Assembly: GCF_009870785.1 (NCBI RefSeq)
Contig: NZ_WTWX01000011.1
Location: 59,973-123,972 of the forward strand
Length of the DNA: 64,000 nucleotides
DNA from: Paenibacillus sp. An7
GTDB lineage: Bacteria; Bacillota; Bacilli; Paenibacillales; Paenibacillaceae
Reading direction: 5' to 3'
The stretch's first letter is position 1. The number at the start of each line of letters is the position of its first letter. The notes below the pieces were generated by a model. That model saw only the letters and a program-made list of their open reading frames with translations. It was not told the origin of the DNA and searched no databases. A program made the position numbers and the translations under genes. Of the stretch, positions 9,269 to 17,464 are shown piece by piece.

Positions 9269-11995
9269 TTATTTAGCTCCACTAATATGTGCGATGATGC
9301 GATCCTCTTCATAAGTAACAGTCACATCATAACCATCAGCAGATACATGATCAAACTTCCCCTTAACTGTACCAGCGCTGATTATAGTAATATCTTTGGA
9401 ACCATTAATCTTATAGTTTGAGAAGTCCAGATGCAGATTACCACCATCAAGATACAACATTTTGCTGACATTAAGTTGACTCTTATTAGAGTCCATTACT
9501 ATTTCTAGAGTTCCGTTATCCATTGTAAAGTTCCTACTTAAATTCAGTGCCGCTCCATCTACATTAACTACAATCGTACCATTCTCTAGGTATAAGTCAC
9601 CTGTACCAAAAGACGATGCAGATGTAGCTTCCAGTATACCTTCTTGTTGAATTGTTCCGCCCGTGTATGTGTTCTTTCCCGTCAATGTAAGAGTCCCTGT
9701 TCCCTTTTTCGTAAGCATACCGCTGCCTGAAATATCGTTTCTCCACCAATCATGTGCATTAAATCGGCCTCTCGAAGCATCCATGTCTACTGTTACGTTT
9801 TCTAATAATGAACCGTACCCATCAGCTGCTGTCACTAAATCCAATCGTCCCCAACCATTTGACTCGTCTAGTATAGGATAACCAGAGTCAATTGATGTAG
9901 TATATAACACTTCTCTACGCTGCTCATCCGATAAATATGGTTGACGAGTTTTCAATAGAGCTTCTGCACCTTCCGGTACAACAGGAGCTAAACCTTTTAT
10001 TCCTGTTTGCGGTAAACCGTAAGTGAGTTTTTCTCTATAGAAAGCTTTATTTGCTTCATGATTTTCCCATCTTGTTTCATCATATGCACTGTCAAAGTTA
10101 TAATCCTCGGTTACCGTATGAGCATACTCATACAGACTCATATTATTTGCCGCAGCGGCTGCCCCAAATACGTTCTCTGCATTCTCATACGCTTTTTCTA
10201 ACAATTCTTGATTCTCTTTTTTATTGAAAGCATATGCTGCCATAGCTGTAGCTTGTATTCTTGCACCAATCACATCTAGAGGTGAGTGCATCCCGGCGAC
10301 AATTCGGTTTTCGCCCATTTGAGCAGCTCTCGTTAAAAATTCGGAGTATCGCTCAGGTGTAGCATGTGCAAATGGGAAAACAGATAAGTATGATGCACTC
10401 GTATGGCCGCTTGGGAAACCTCCATCTTTACCTCTTCCATCCTCAGCCACTCTTCTTACATAGCTAAGTGCAGGTATAACCTTAACGTTTGTTTCATACT
10501 TTTGAAAATGTTTCTCCCCAGTTTCTTTCTTTCCACCTGAAGCTAAAGGCTCCGTTTTTTCTTCTCCTTGACCAAGTGTTTCCAAAACGGGTAACCCATT
10601 GCGATCCACGATTTCTTTAACCTCTCCATTTGAATTCATTCTCCACGGTCTTGGAGAAGAGAAGAAGTATTTCGCAGGGTTTGATGAGGCAGGAGTTTTA
10701 AAACGAACTGAATCAAATGAAGCGATCATATCAGCAAGTTCGGTATTGGCCCAGTCACTTCCAATTCCCTGACTTTCGTCTTCTACAGTCATTTCTGTTA
10801 ACACGACATCCATTTCATGGATATCTCTTTCCACACTAGTCATCGGTTTAATTATATCTACATAAGTGTTAGCCAGAGGCCCAAAACCATCCATCATACT
10901 ATAAACCTTATCTCTTTGGTCATCGTAGTAGGCTGCGAGTGCTTCTTCTTTAGTACGATTTTTCGTAACATCTTCTACATATTTTATGTTCGCAACCCAG
11001 GTTGCTTTATTTCTAATTTCTTCATTTGCATATGTTTTCTTATTTTTAACTAAAGCGATTGCATCGTTCTTAAATCCGTCAAAATATAAGGAAGGCCCGT
11101 CTTCATACTTTACGGTTTTTCCGCTTACTCCCTTCTTAGTTAGTGCCGTTCCATTTCTCCATTCCGGTTGGTTCATAGACCATACTTGGTCAAAACCATC
11201 CAAAATCTGAATAAATGGATTCGTCATGGCAATGCTTTTCAAAGTGTTATCTGCCGCATTTTCACCATGATGAACTGGAGATAAAGAGGTCTTGGGCGGT
11301 GCAACGTTCAGTTTATTTGTGGTTCCTACAGGTTTAGATGGTTTAGGGCCTGCCTTAGTATTCATTTCTAGCGCATTTACCAGTACATCGACTGCCTCTG
11401 CCCGCGTAATGGAATGAAGAGGTTTAAAACTTCCATCTGTATAGCCGGAAATAATTTTTGCTGTTACTACTGCACCAACAGATCCTTTGCTTTCTGCCGT
11501 TATAGACGATGAATCGCTAAAGGCATCTGCAGATGCCTTATCCTCTGTAAGGTTTAAAATACTAGAGATTATCCGTGCTGCTTCTTCACGGGTTATAGAT
11601 TTTTGCGGCTTGATTGTTTCATCTGTAAAACCATTCATATATCCAGCAGCAACAGCAGCTGCTACGTCCTTGTAGTACCAGGCATTCATAGAAACGTCTG
11701 TAAAGTTTACTTTTGCTTGTTCTGAATATCCAAAAGCAGCATTCACCAAACTCATGAACTCAGCTCTACTTATCGAGTTGTTCGGTTTGAAGGTATGATC
11801 CGAATATCCTCGAGCGATTCCTAGATCAATCCAAGCTTGAATCTTGCTTTCTGCCGAGTGTCCCTGAATATCGGAAAATTGAACTTTCTCATTTGATGCG
11901 AAGCTTTGACCTGCAACCGACGAACTTGCCATAGATAGCATTAGAAGAAATGCTAGAGTTCTTTTTGATTGTTTTCTCATAACCTGTAACAACAC
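9269..11995 (-). CDS. Surface-anchored acid phosphatase: SLH x3 + PAP2 + autotransporter-type strand repeat
   Basis: 908 residues. A signal peptide (to about residue 35) is followed by three SLH repeats (about 38-82, 97-145, 158-210), which tether proteins to pyruvylated cell-wall polymer. A Pro/Lys linker leads to a PAP2 phosphatase domain with all three motifs: K442-x6-R449-P450, PSGH at 528-531, and R564-x5-H570-x3-D574. It probably hydrolyses phosphomonoesters outside the cell, like class A acid phosphatases. The C-terminus (about 770-850) has a Gly/Thr-rich unit with GTGTLTLTGKNTYTGG, the repeat of autotransporter passenger domains, unusual in a Gram-positive protein. GTG at 11995, TTG at 11992 and ATG at 11980 are alternative starts; an AGGGGAG site favours the TTG. 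It is monocistronic with its own terminator. Confidence 0.9.
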   Translation of the reverse strand: MLLQVMRKQSKRTLAFLLMLSMASSSVAGQSFASNEKVQFSDIQGHSAESKIQAWIDLGIARGYSDHTFKPNNSISRAEFMSLVNAAFGYSEQAKVNFTDVSMNAWYYKDVAAAVAAGYMNGFTDETIKPQKSITREEAARIISSILNLTEDKASADAFSDSSSITAESKGSVGAVVTAKIISGYTDGSFKPLHSITRAEAVDVLVNALEMNTKAGPKPSKPVGTTNKLNVAPPKTSLSPVHHGENAADNTLKSIAMTNPFIQILDGFDQVWSMNQPEWRNGTALTKKGVSGKTVKYEDGPSLYFDGFKNDAIALVKNKKTYANEEIRNKATWVANIKYVEDVTKNRTKEEALAAYYDDQRDKVYSMMDGFGPLANTYVDIIKPMTSVERDIHEMDVVLTEMTVEDESQGIGSDWANTELADMIASFDSVRFKTPASSNPAKYFFSSPRPWRMNSNGEVKEIVDRNGLPVLETLGQGEEKTEPLASGGKKETGEKHFQKYETNVKVIPALSYVRRVAEDGRGKDGGFPSGHTSASYLSVFPFAHATPERYSEFLTRAAQMGENRIVAGMHSPLDVIGARIQATAMAAYAFNKKENQELLEKAYENAENVFGAAAAANNMSLYEYAHTVTEDYNFDSAYDETRWENHEANKAFYREKLTYGLPQTGIKGLAPVVPEGAEALLKTRQPYLSDEQRREVLYTTSIDSGYPILDESNGWGRLDLVTAADGYGSLLENVTVDMDASRGRFNAHDWWRNDISGSGMLTKKGTGTLTLTGKNTYTGGTIQQEGILEATSASSFGTGDLYLENGTIVVNVDGAALNLSRNFTMDNGTLEIVMDSNKSQLNVSKMLYLDGGNLHLDFSNYKINGSKDITIISAGTVKGKFDHVSADGYDVTVTYEEDRIIAHISGAK

Positions 11996-12302
11996 GCTCC
12001 CCTAGTGAATGTTCTAACTACACCAGCAAATGAAGAGAAATCTCAATTTCAGTTGTCTGATATGTCGTTAATTTAGCACTTTGACTTGGGGGCATCTATA
12101 GAACAAATTCCGCTTTATAGCATTTCTGTACGCTGTAGCAAAAGAAAACAAAGTTAATCTCAGTCTATGTAAAATGAACTCCATTGTTTTGTGAAATCAT
12201 ACTGCTTAAAAGGTGTGGGTAATATAGTACTCGATATGAATTACTGCCTCTTTCAAGTAAACAATTGTTCATGCTTTGTTCCATACTATAATAGCTATAC
12301 TT

Positions 12303-12360
12303 AGTGATCACTCAACTTTTTCTGACGCATATCTTCGGATGTTAGTCAGAATTAATCACT
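12303..12360. other. Nested inverted repeats capped by a C(UUCG)G tetraloop
   Basis: Three nested stems: AGTGAT (12303-12308) with ATCACT (12355-12360), TCTGAC (12321-12326) with GTCAGA (12345-12350), and ATATC with GATGT closing a TTCG loop. The extra-stable cUUCGg cap suggests a real RNA fold, but strand and function are unknown, and it could be a relic or chance. Confidence 0.35.
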
Positions 12361-12462
12361 GATTTAGCAGATTCGTTGCTAGCCTTGAGAATAACGTATT
12401 CATCTGTTTTAGTATTTATCATGATGTTGGTGTCAATAGATCTAAAAGTTTTTCCATAAACC

Positions 12463-12495
12463 AAAAAAAGTCGCCAATCATAGGGCAACTTTTTG
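12463..12495. terminator. Terminator-like hairpin beyond the ligase pseudogene
   Basis: AAAAAGTCGCC pairs imperfectly with GGGCAACTTTTT around AATCATA. It is A/T-flanked on both sides, so it could work in either direction. It sits about 10 bases past the last recognisable ligase codon and is probably its original terminator. Confidence 0.55.
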
Positions 12496-12504
12496 CATTA
12501 CATT

Positions 12505-13099
12505 ATTAAATTTTACAAACACGGGATCTCAAAGCTTCTTAGCTCTAGACTAGTTTCGTATCTTTACCTGAGCTCCTATAATAGGTTCTAGGTAAACTCA
12601 ATCATTTGTTTCTCCAGTTTTAAGCTTGCTGCTGACCTTGTATAACTCTTGTTATGCTTTAGGGACGAGTTTTATCGTTCCTGCAGGTTTAACTTCACTG
12701 CCTGGCTGCTTTACTCCAGCTGTCCAGCCCCCCCCTTTTTCGATATCCCTTAATGACGACATCCACGTAAGTCCAGTTAATGAATTTTAGCCAGTCAACA
12801 GAGCGTCTTCCTCCATAGGTACTATCCAGTCGCTTCGTAACCATTCCCTCCATCTGAGTAAGCTCCATCTGTTTGAATAAGGATTCACCTGCTCCTTGTA
12901 CATATGGAATCTTGTCCATCCTTGAATTGTTAAATGGGATCTCTAGAAGTTCTGAATCAGTCTTAGGCATTTAGTACGGTGCCTTGTATATAGTTTATAT
13001 CTTTCCTGCCTGGTTCGGATAAATCAAGCGGTGACCGTCAATCTTTGGTTCAAATATATATGGATGGTCTGAGAACGGCGATTGAGCCGTTTTGAACAT
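12505..13099 (-). pseudogene. Decayed ATP-dependent DNA ligase (phage/LigB-like)
   Basis: Remnant of a small ATP-dependent DNA ligase. The N-terminus from the ATG at 13099 reads MFKTAQSPFSDHPYIFEPKI, then DGHRLIY. This contains motif I (EPKIDG), whose lysine would carry AMP, and it runs into a stop codon near 12999. The frame at 12970-12695 resumes with GESLF, EGMVTKRLDS and RRSVDWLKFINWTYVDV (later nucleotidyltransferase motifs), so roughly 90 central residues are missing. The OB-fold part continues as KPAGTIKLVPKA and VYLEPIIGAQVKIRN to about 12505, interrupted by several stops where Trp or Arg codons are expected. It cannot make active ligase. Such genes often come from phages or pair with Ku; neither is present here. 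Confidence 0.85.
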
Positions 13100-13107
13100 A
13101 AATAAAC

Positions 13108-13152
13108 ACCTCAGATCAATTATACCGATTAAAAATTGGTTGAGCTGAGGTA
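13108..13152 (-). terminator. Probable terminator of the AraC-type regulator gene
   Basis: ACCTCAG pairs with CTGAGGT, with an additional AATT-rich inner pairing. On the minus strand it is followed by GTTTATTT, starting 21 bases past the stop codon at 13173. The T-run is imperfect. Confidence 0.5.
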
Positions 13153-13172
13153 AGTCATTGAAAAAATCATTT

Positions 13173-15515
13173 TTAAGCTAGTTTGGTTTCACTGTTATGT
13201 TCAGCCATGCTACGCATGTAATAGCCTGGTGTACACCCATACGTCTCCTTAAATTTTTTTATGAAATAAGCTGAAGTTCCATAGCCTACAGTGCTTGCGA
13301 TTTGCTCGATCGTCATATTGTTCCTCTCGATCATTGTTTTTGCCTTTTCTAGCCGCTTGCTGGTGACATACTCCGTAAAGGTAACTCCAAGCTCTTCCTT
13401 AAAAAGTCTACTCATATACTTTGGACTAATAAATACTTTTGCAGCTACAATATCAAGCGACAAATCTTCAGACAGATGAACTTCTATATACTGCTTGGCC
13501 AATTCTATACTAGCAACGGCTCTTTCACTGGACCTTTTTTCCATTTCGTTCATAAACACGGCAATAGAGTCCGCGAGCCAATCTCGAAATTCCTCTACAT
13601 TCTTTATCTGAAGATACTGCTGATATAAATCGGTTTTTTCATCAGTAAAAGATTTATACCGGGTACACTTAAGATAATCACAGTAAATGAACACAATATT
13701 TGCCAGTGCAAAATGGCAATAATGTGCCGAATAATTTCCTTCCTGCAAAACTTGTATCAACCAATCAACAGAGTCTACTGCAAGGGGTGCCTGACGAGCT
13801 TGCAGCTTATCTCTAAATTGACTGAAAAGAGACTGCGAAACTTCATCATGACTATTTTGCCTATCCAAAATTTTACGGTCCTTCAAAATGGATTGCCTCG
13901 GCAAAAAATATCCATATTTCATCAATACTTCTGCTTCGTTGTAACTAATGTGGATATCTGTTAATTCGGTAACCCAGCTTCCCCAAGATACCTTCCGATT
14001 TTGATTCCGCTGATCTTCTCTTCCTGAAATAATTCTACTAGATATTCTATCTAGTATTTGGTTGTTTTGTATATCCGTACATACAATAATCGCTATTTTG
14101 TTATTTGTGAGCTCCGCTGATATTACGTGATACTTATGTAAAGGCTCCTGAAATGCCTCTATATTAAGCGTATTCATTAAATGACAGAAAAGAAGTGAAC
14201 TTTTTGCAGTGACAGCTTCATCTATACTTACGAGCAGGCAGCAGTAATGTGCGCATAGAGTAGTAGGAATAGAGAGTATTGAGATTATTTCTGCCAACTC
14301 TTCAGAGGAATAAGAATTCCTTAACATATTCAACACTATATTATGCTTAATTACTGGACTGTTCGTAAGTATCGTATCTTCCAAGCTGCTGACCTTATTA
14401 GTCAGCTCATCAAAGGCATAATCAATTAGGCGAATTTCATTTGTCACCAAAAGATCAGGCGGATGATCTGTTAAATGCTTGATCTTCATAACGGTTCGTT
14501 TGATCGGATGATAGCTGACAAAAGCCAGAATTACTGATAGAACGAATCCTATTAGGGTAGCAAATAAACTAATCCCGATTATGAGCTTCAGATTGGAATT
14601 AGACAATTCATAAAAGGTGCTTACAGGCACTGCACTGTAGATCTTCCAGCCGGTAGTCTTAAATGTATGGTACGAAGCGATGTAATCGGTATGATGAATG
14701 GTTTCTAGAAAACCTCCTGATTCGCTTTTTGACATTAGCACCTTTTGTATGCCGGTGTCATGATCCCGAAGAACACCGATACTCCCCTTCGCTGTATCAC
14801 TTATCGTAGCACCTGATGAATTTAAAATAAGGGTGTTTTGATAATCTGCAGGTAAAATGTCCTTAACTATGGAGCTGATAGCACTCTCTTTTACATCTAT
14901 AGCAATCAAGAGTTCACTTAGCTGATCGGAGGACTGAACAGGAGAGCTGTGTACATATGTAACTATTTCACCGGCATAAGTATCATGCAGATTGGAGTAG
15001 ATGTCCTGAGGTACTAGTCTGGCCTTAGTCCATAAACTGTTCTTGTTGCTTGTCCGCATGCCATTAACCCATTCTTCAAAATACACAAATTTACTCCCTT
15101 TATCAGCATCAAAACGGAGCCCCTGGCTGGAAGATAACATGATCCGCTGATTAGGATAGTAGAGGTGTATTGCATGTACAAGATCAGAGTTATTTGTCAC
15201 TTTGGATTGAATTAACTCCTTAATTTCGATTACTTCGCTATGATGACTATCATAAGAAGATTCAGTAAATAAATGAAGGTTTACGCTCTTATCAAGTGAG
15301 ATATCAAGATGAATCTGCTGAACTCTCTTAAGAACAGCAGTTTCAATCGTTTGGACAGTGTTTTTCATCCTAATCTGATTTTTACTAAGCAGCTCCTCTT
15401 TGTAATTTTTCGTGAGAATAATATAGAAGACAGAGCTTAATAACATAACAACAACAAAAACAGCAGCCACATGAGAAATAGCCAAATTAGCTAAGACGGA
15501 ATTCCACTTTTTCAT
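13173..15515 (-). CDS. Membrane-bound sensor AraC-family regulator
   Basis: 780 residues. Membrane segments at about 12-34 and 300-322 enclose an extracellular Cache-like sensor. A long cytoplasmic middle part follows, and a C-terminal AraC DNA-binding domain lies at about 680-775 with both helix-turn-helix units (LSLDIVAAKVFISPKYMSRLF and TIEQIASTVGYGTSAYFIKK). This one-piece design is common in Paenibacillus, where such proteins usually control nearby sugar transport or polysaccharide genes. Here no ABC operon adjoins. The nearest candidate target is the divergent secreted EEP-lectin gene 350 bases away, an inference from position only. Confidence 0.88.
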   Translation of the reverse strand: MKKWNSVLANLAISHVAAVFVVVMLLSSVFYIILTKNYKEELLSKNQIRMKNTVQTIETAVLKRVQQIHLDISLDKSVNLHLFTESSYDSHHSEVIEIKELIQSKVTNNSDLVHAIHLYYPNQRIMLSSSQGLRFDADKGSKFVYFEEWVNGMRTSNKNSLWTKARLVPQDIYSNLHDTYAGEIVTYVHSSPVQSSDQLSELLIAIDVKESAISSIVKDILPADYQNTLILNSSGATISDTAKGSIGVLRDHDTGIQKVLMSKSESGGFLETIHHTDYIASYHTFKTTGWKIYSAVPVSTFYELSNSNLKLIIGISLFATLIGFVLSVILAFVSYHPIKRTVMKIKHLTDHPPDLLVTNEIRLIDYAFDELTNKVSSLEDTILTNSPVIKHNIVLNMLRNSYSSEELAEIISILSIPTTLCAHYCCLLVSIDEAVTAKSSLLFCHLMNTLNIEAFQEPLHKYHVISAELTNNKIAIIVCTDIQNNQILDRISSRIISGREDQRNQNRKVSWGSWVTELTDIHISYNEAEVLMKYGYFLPRQSILKDRKILDRQNSHDEVSQSLFSQFRDKLQARQAPLAVDSVDWLIQVLQEGNYSAHYCHFALANIVFIYCDYLKCTRYKSFTDEKTDLYQQYLQIKNVEEFRDWLADSIAVFMNEMEKRSSERAVASIELAKQYIEVHLSEDLSLDIVAAKVFISPKYMSRLFKEELGVTFTEYVTSKRLEKAKTMIERNNMTIEQIASTVGYGTSAYFIKKFKETYGCTPGYYMRSMAEHNSETKLA

Positions 15516-15867
15516 AGTTCACCCTCCTCTCATTCTCGAGCATACCCTATACCCCAGACGAGATTCGACCGATTCAATCGCGATTTTGATTAAATGATTG
15601 TAAAATCATTGCTCTAAAAGGCTGAAGACTATCCCATTTTTATAGAAAGTGGAAATTATCATATTGATGGTTGCTATGCTGAAATGCTAGATTGAGATCG
15701 ATTCATACTTTAACTGGAGAAGGATGGTGTGAAATAAGAGAAATCAGTCAATGAAGAAAGAAGGATGGAATGATAACTTCAAAACTATTTACTAACAGCT
15801 AACATGTAGTGAAGCTAACACTTAAGTAAAGTATTCAGGTTCAACCTTTTACTATGAGGAGGATAAA
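15516..15867. other. Divergent promoter region
   Basis: 350 bases between the leftward AraC-type regulator and the rightward secreted enzyme. It presumably holds both promoters. A clear AGGAGG site lies at 15857-15862 before the ATG at 15868. I see no strong palindrome. Confidence 0.4.
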
Positions 15868-17211
15868 ATGAATTATAAATCCAGACTACTGCGTAACTTT
15901 CTGCTAGCACTAGTATTAATCTTGGCCATTCCTCTTGGTTCACAACGAGCCGCAGCGGCAAGCGAAATAGGAAAGTCCGGTTCCTTTAATGTGCTCAGTT
16001 ACAATGTAGGAGGTCTGCCCGATATTTTCTCAAGTTCCAATCCCGAGGAATACACAGTGCAAATCTCACCAAAGCTGAATGCTTATGACATCATTAACGT
16101 GCAGGAAGATTTCAATTATCATGCAGAGTTGATCTCAAAGGTAAACCATTCATACCTCACCCCAAGCAGCGGCATTGCGGGCTTCGGGAGCGGGCTTAAC
16201 AGTTTATCTATATATCCTTATCGGGATTTACAGCGTATTACTTGGAATGATCGGCATGGGCTTTTTGACAGCGGAAATGATGAACTGACACCTAAGGGAT
16301 TCACTTTCATGACATATGAAATCGAACCCGGCGTCAAAATTGACGTGTATAATTTGCACGCCGATGCTGGCTCAGATGAACAGTCCCTTGCGGCACGTCG
16401 CAGCAATATTAAGCAGCTATCAAATTATATTGAGCAGCATTCGGAAGGAAATGCAGTGATTGTATTTGGCGATACCAATACAAGGTACACCCGTACAGCA
16501 GATAATATCGAAATTTTGATGACACATAACGGGCTGAGAGATCCGTGGGTGGATATCGTGCGAGGCGGTCAAATTCCGCCAGACGGGGAAGCACTGATGG
16601 ATGAGTCTGATGTGAACGGTCCTGGCTTTGAGATAGTAGACAAAATATTGTACCGCGGAAGCAGCGCACTTCAATTAAATGCAGAATCCTTTCGAATTGA
16701 AGACACCTACTTTTTAACGGATACTGGAGAGCAGTTGTCTGATCATTATCCGATTACTGCTGAATTTACCTATACCACTTCTCCAAGCGTACAAATCAGC
16801 TCTAGCATAGGTGGATCTGGTGGAAAGGGATTTAATGATTTAGAACAGATTCCAGACGCAGGCATTAAGTCGGTTACCATTCAAAGTGGAAGCAGAGTAA
16901 ATGGTATATCAACAACATATGGAGATGGAACAACGCTTACACATGGCGGATCAGCCACGGCGAAGACGATAAGTTTGGAATCAAATGAATATTTGACTAA
17001 AGCTGTCATTGGAGAAGGTAGCCGTAACGGAGGACAACGGATTTTTTATTTGCAGCTTATCACAAATCTGGGGAACACAGTGACAGGCGGGCAAGCAACT
17101 ACAGAGCAGATGGTTATCCAAGCTCCGAATGGCTGGTATATTGCGGGTTTTTATGGTAGGGCTGGTGATGAAATGGATCAGCTAGGTGTCGTATATAAAC
17201 CATTAAAATGA
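15868..17211 (+). CDS. Secreted EEP-family phosphodiesterase with jacalin-like lectin domain
   Basis: 447 residues. A signal peptide ends near AAAAS (residue 32). Residues 38-305 are an endonuclease/exonuclease/phosphatase fold: FNVLSYNVGG at the start, NVQEDF (metal-binding Glu), NLHADAG, FGDTNTR and a final SDHYPITAEF carrying the catalytic Asp-His pair. Residues about 312-447 look like a jacalin-type beta-prism lectin (IGGSGGKGFNDL, GIKSVTIQSGSRVNGISTTY). The enzyme could be a nuclease or a sphingomyelinase-type phosphodiesterase; family motifs do not decide. The lectin suggests glycan targeting. It ends at a strong terminator and has no operon partners. Confidence 0.85.
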   Translation: MNYKSRLLRNFLLALVLILAIPLGSQRAAAASEIGKSGSFNVLSYNVGGLPDIFSSSNPEEYTVQISPKLNAYDIINVQEDFNYHAELISKVNHSYLTPSSGIAGFGSGLNSLSIYPYRDLQRITWNDRHGLFDSGNDELTPKGFTFMTYEIEPGVKIDVYNLHADAGSDEQSLAARRSNIKQLSNYIEQHSEGNAVIVFGDTNTRYTRTADNIEILMTHNGLRDPWVDIVRGGQIPPDGEALMDESDVNGPGFEIVDKILYRGSSALQLNAESFRIEDTYFLTDTGEQLSDHYPITAEFTYTTSPSVQISSSIGGSGGKGFNDLEQIPDAGIKSVTIQSGSRVNGISTTYGDGTTLTHGGSATAKTISLESNEYLTKAVIGEGSRNGGQRIFYLQLITNLGNTVTGGQATTEQMVIQAPNGWYIAGFYGRAGDEMDQLGVVYKPLK

Positions 17212-17254
17212 GTATTGGATCAATAAGCGCTTCCCTCGTATACTTTCCTAATTG

Positions 17255-17300
17255 AAAAAGAAGATATACGCTCCGTTCTGGAGTGTATATCTTCTTTTTT
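17255..17300. terminator. Strong bidirectional terminator
   Basis: AAGAAGATATACGCTCC pairs with GGAGTGTATATCTTCTT around a 5-base loop, with A5 on the left and T6 on the right. It closes the EEP-lectin gene and also lies downstream of the leftward allophanate hydrolase operon. Confidence 0.9.
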
Positions 17301-17464
17301 CACTTTTTCTTCAGATATAGAAGTTACCGACTTTTATATAGAGTAATGCATATCTAAATTATCTAAATAAGGTTGCCTCATCCGGTTTCAGATGCTCAGG
17401 ATAAATGAACTATGATCGGAACACCATTTAGGCTCCTGTCAAATGTTCTTGAATGTAGTCCTTT

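Larger units (their letters stand above)
11996..12504. other. Intergenic region with a folded element and a terminator
   Basis: Upstream of the SLH-phosphatase gene. It must contain that gene's promoter. I find no gene here. Two structural elements are listed separately: a nested hairpin at 12303-12360 and a hairpin at 12463-12495 beyond the ligase pseudogene. Confidence 0.4.
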
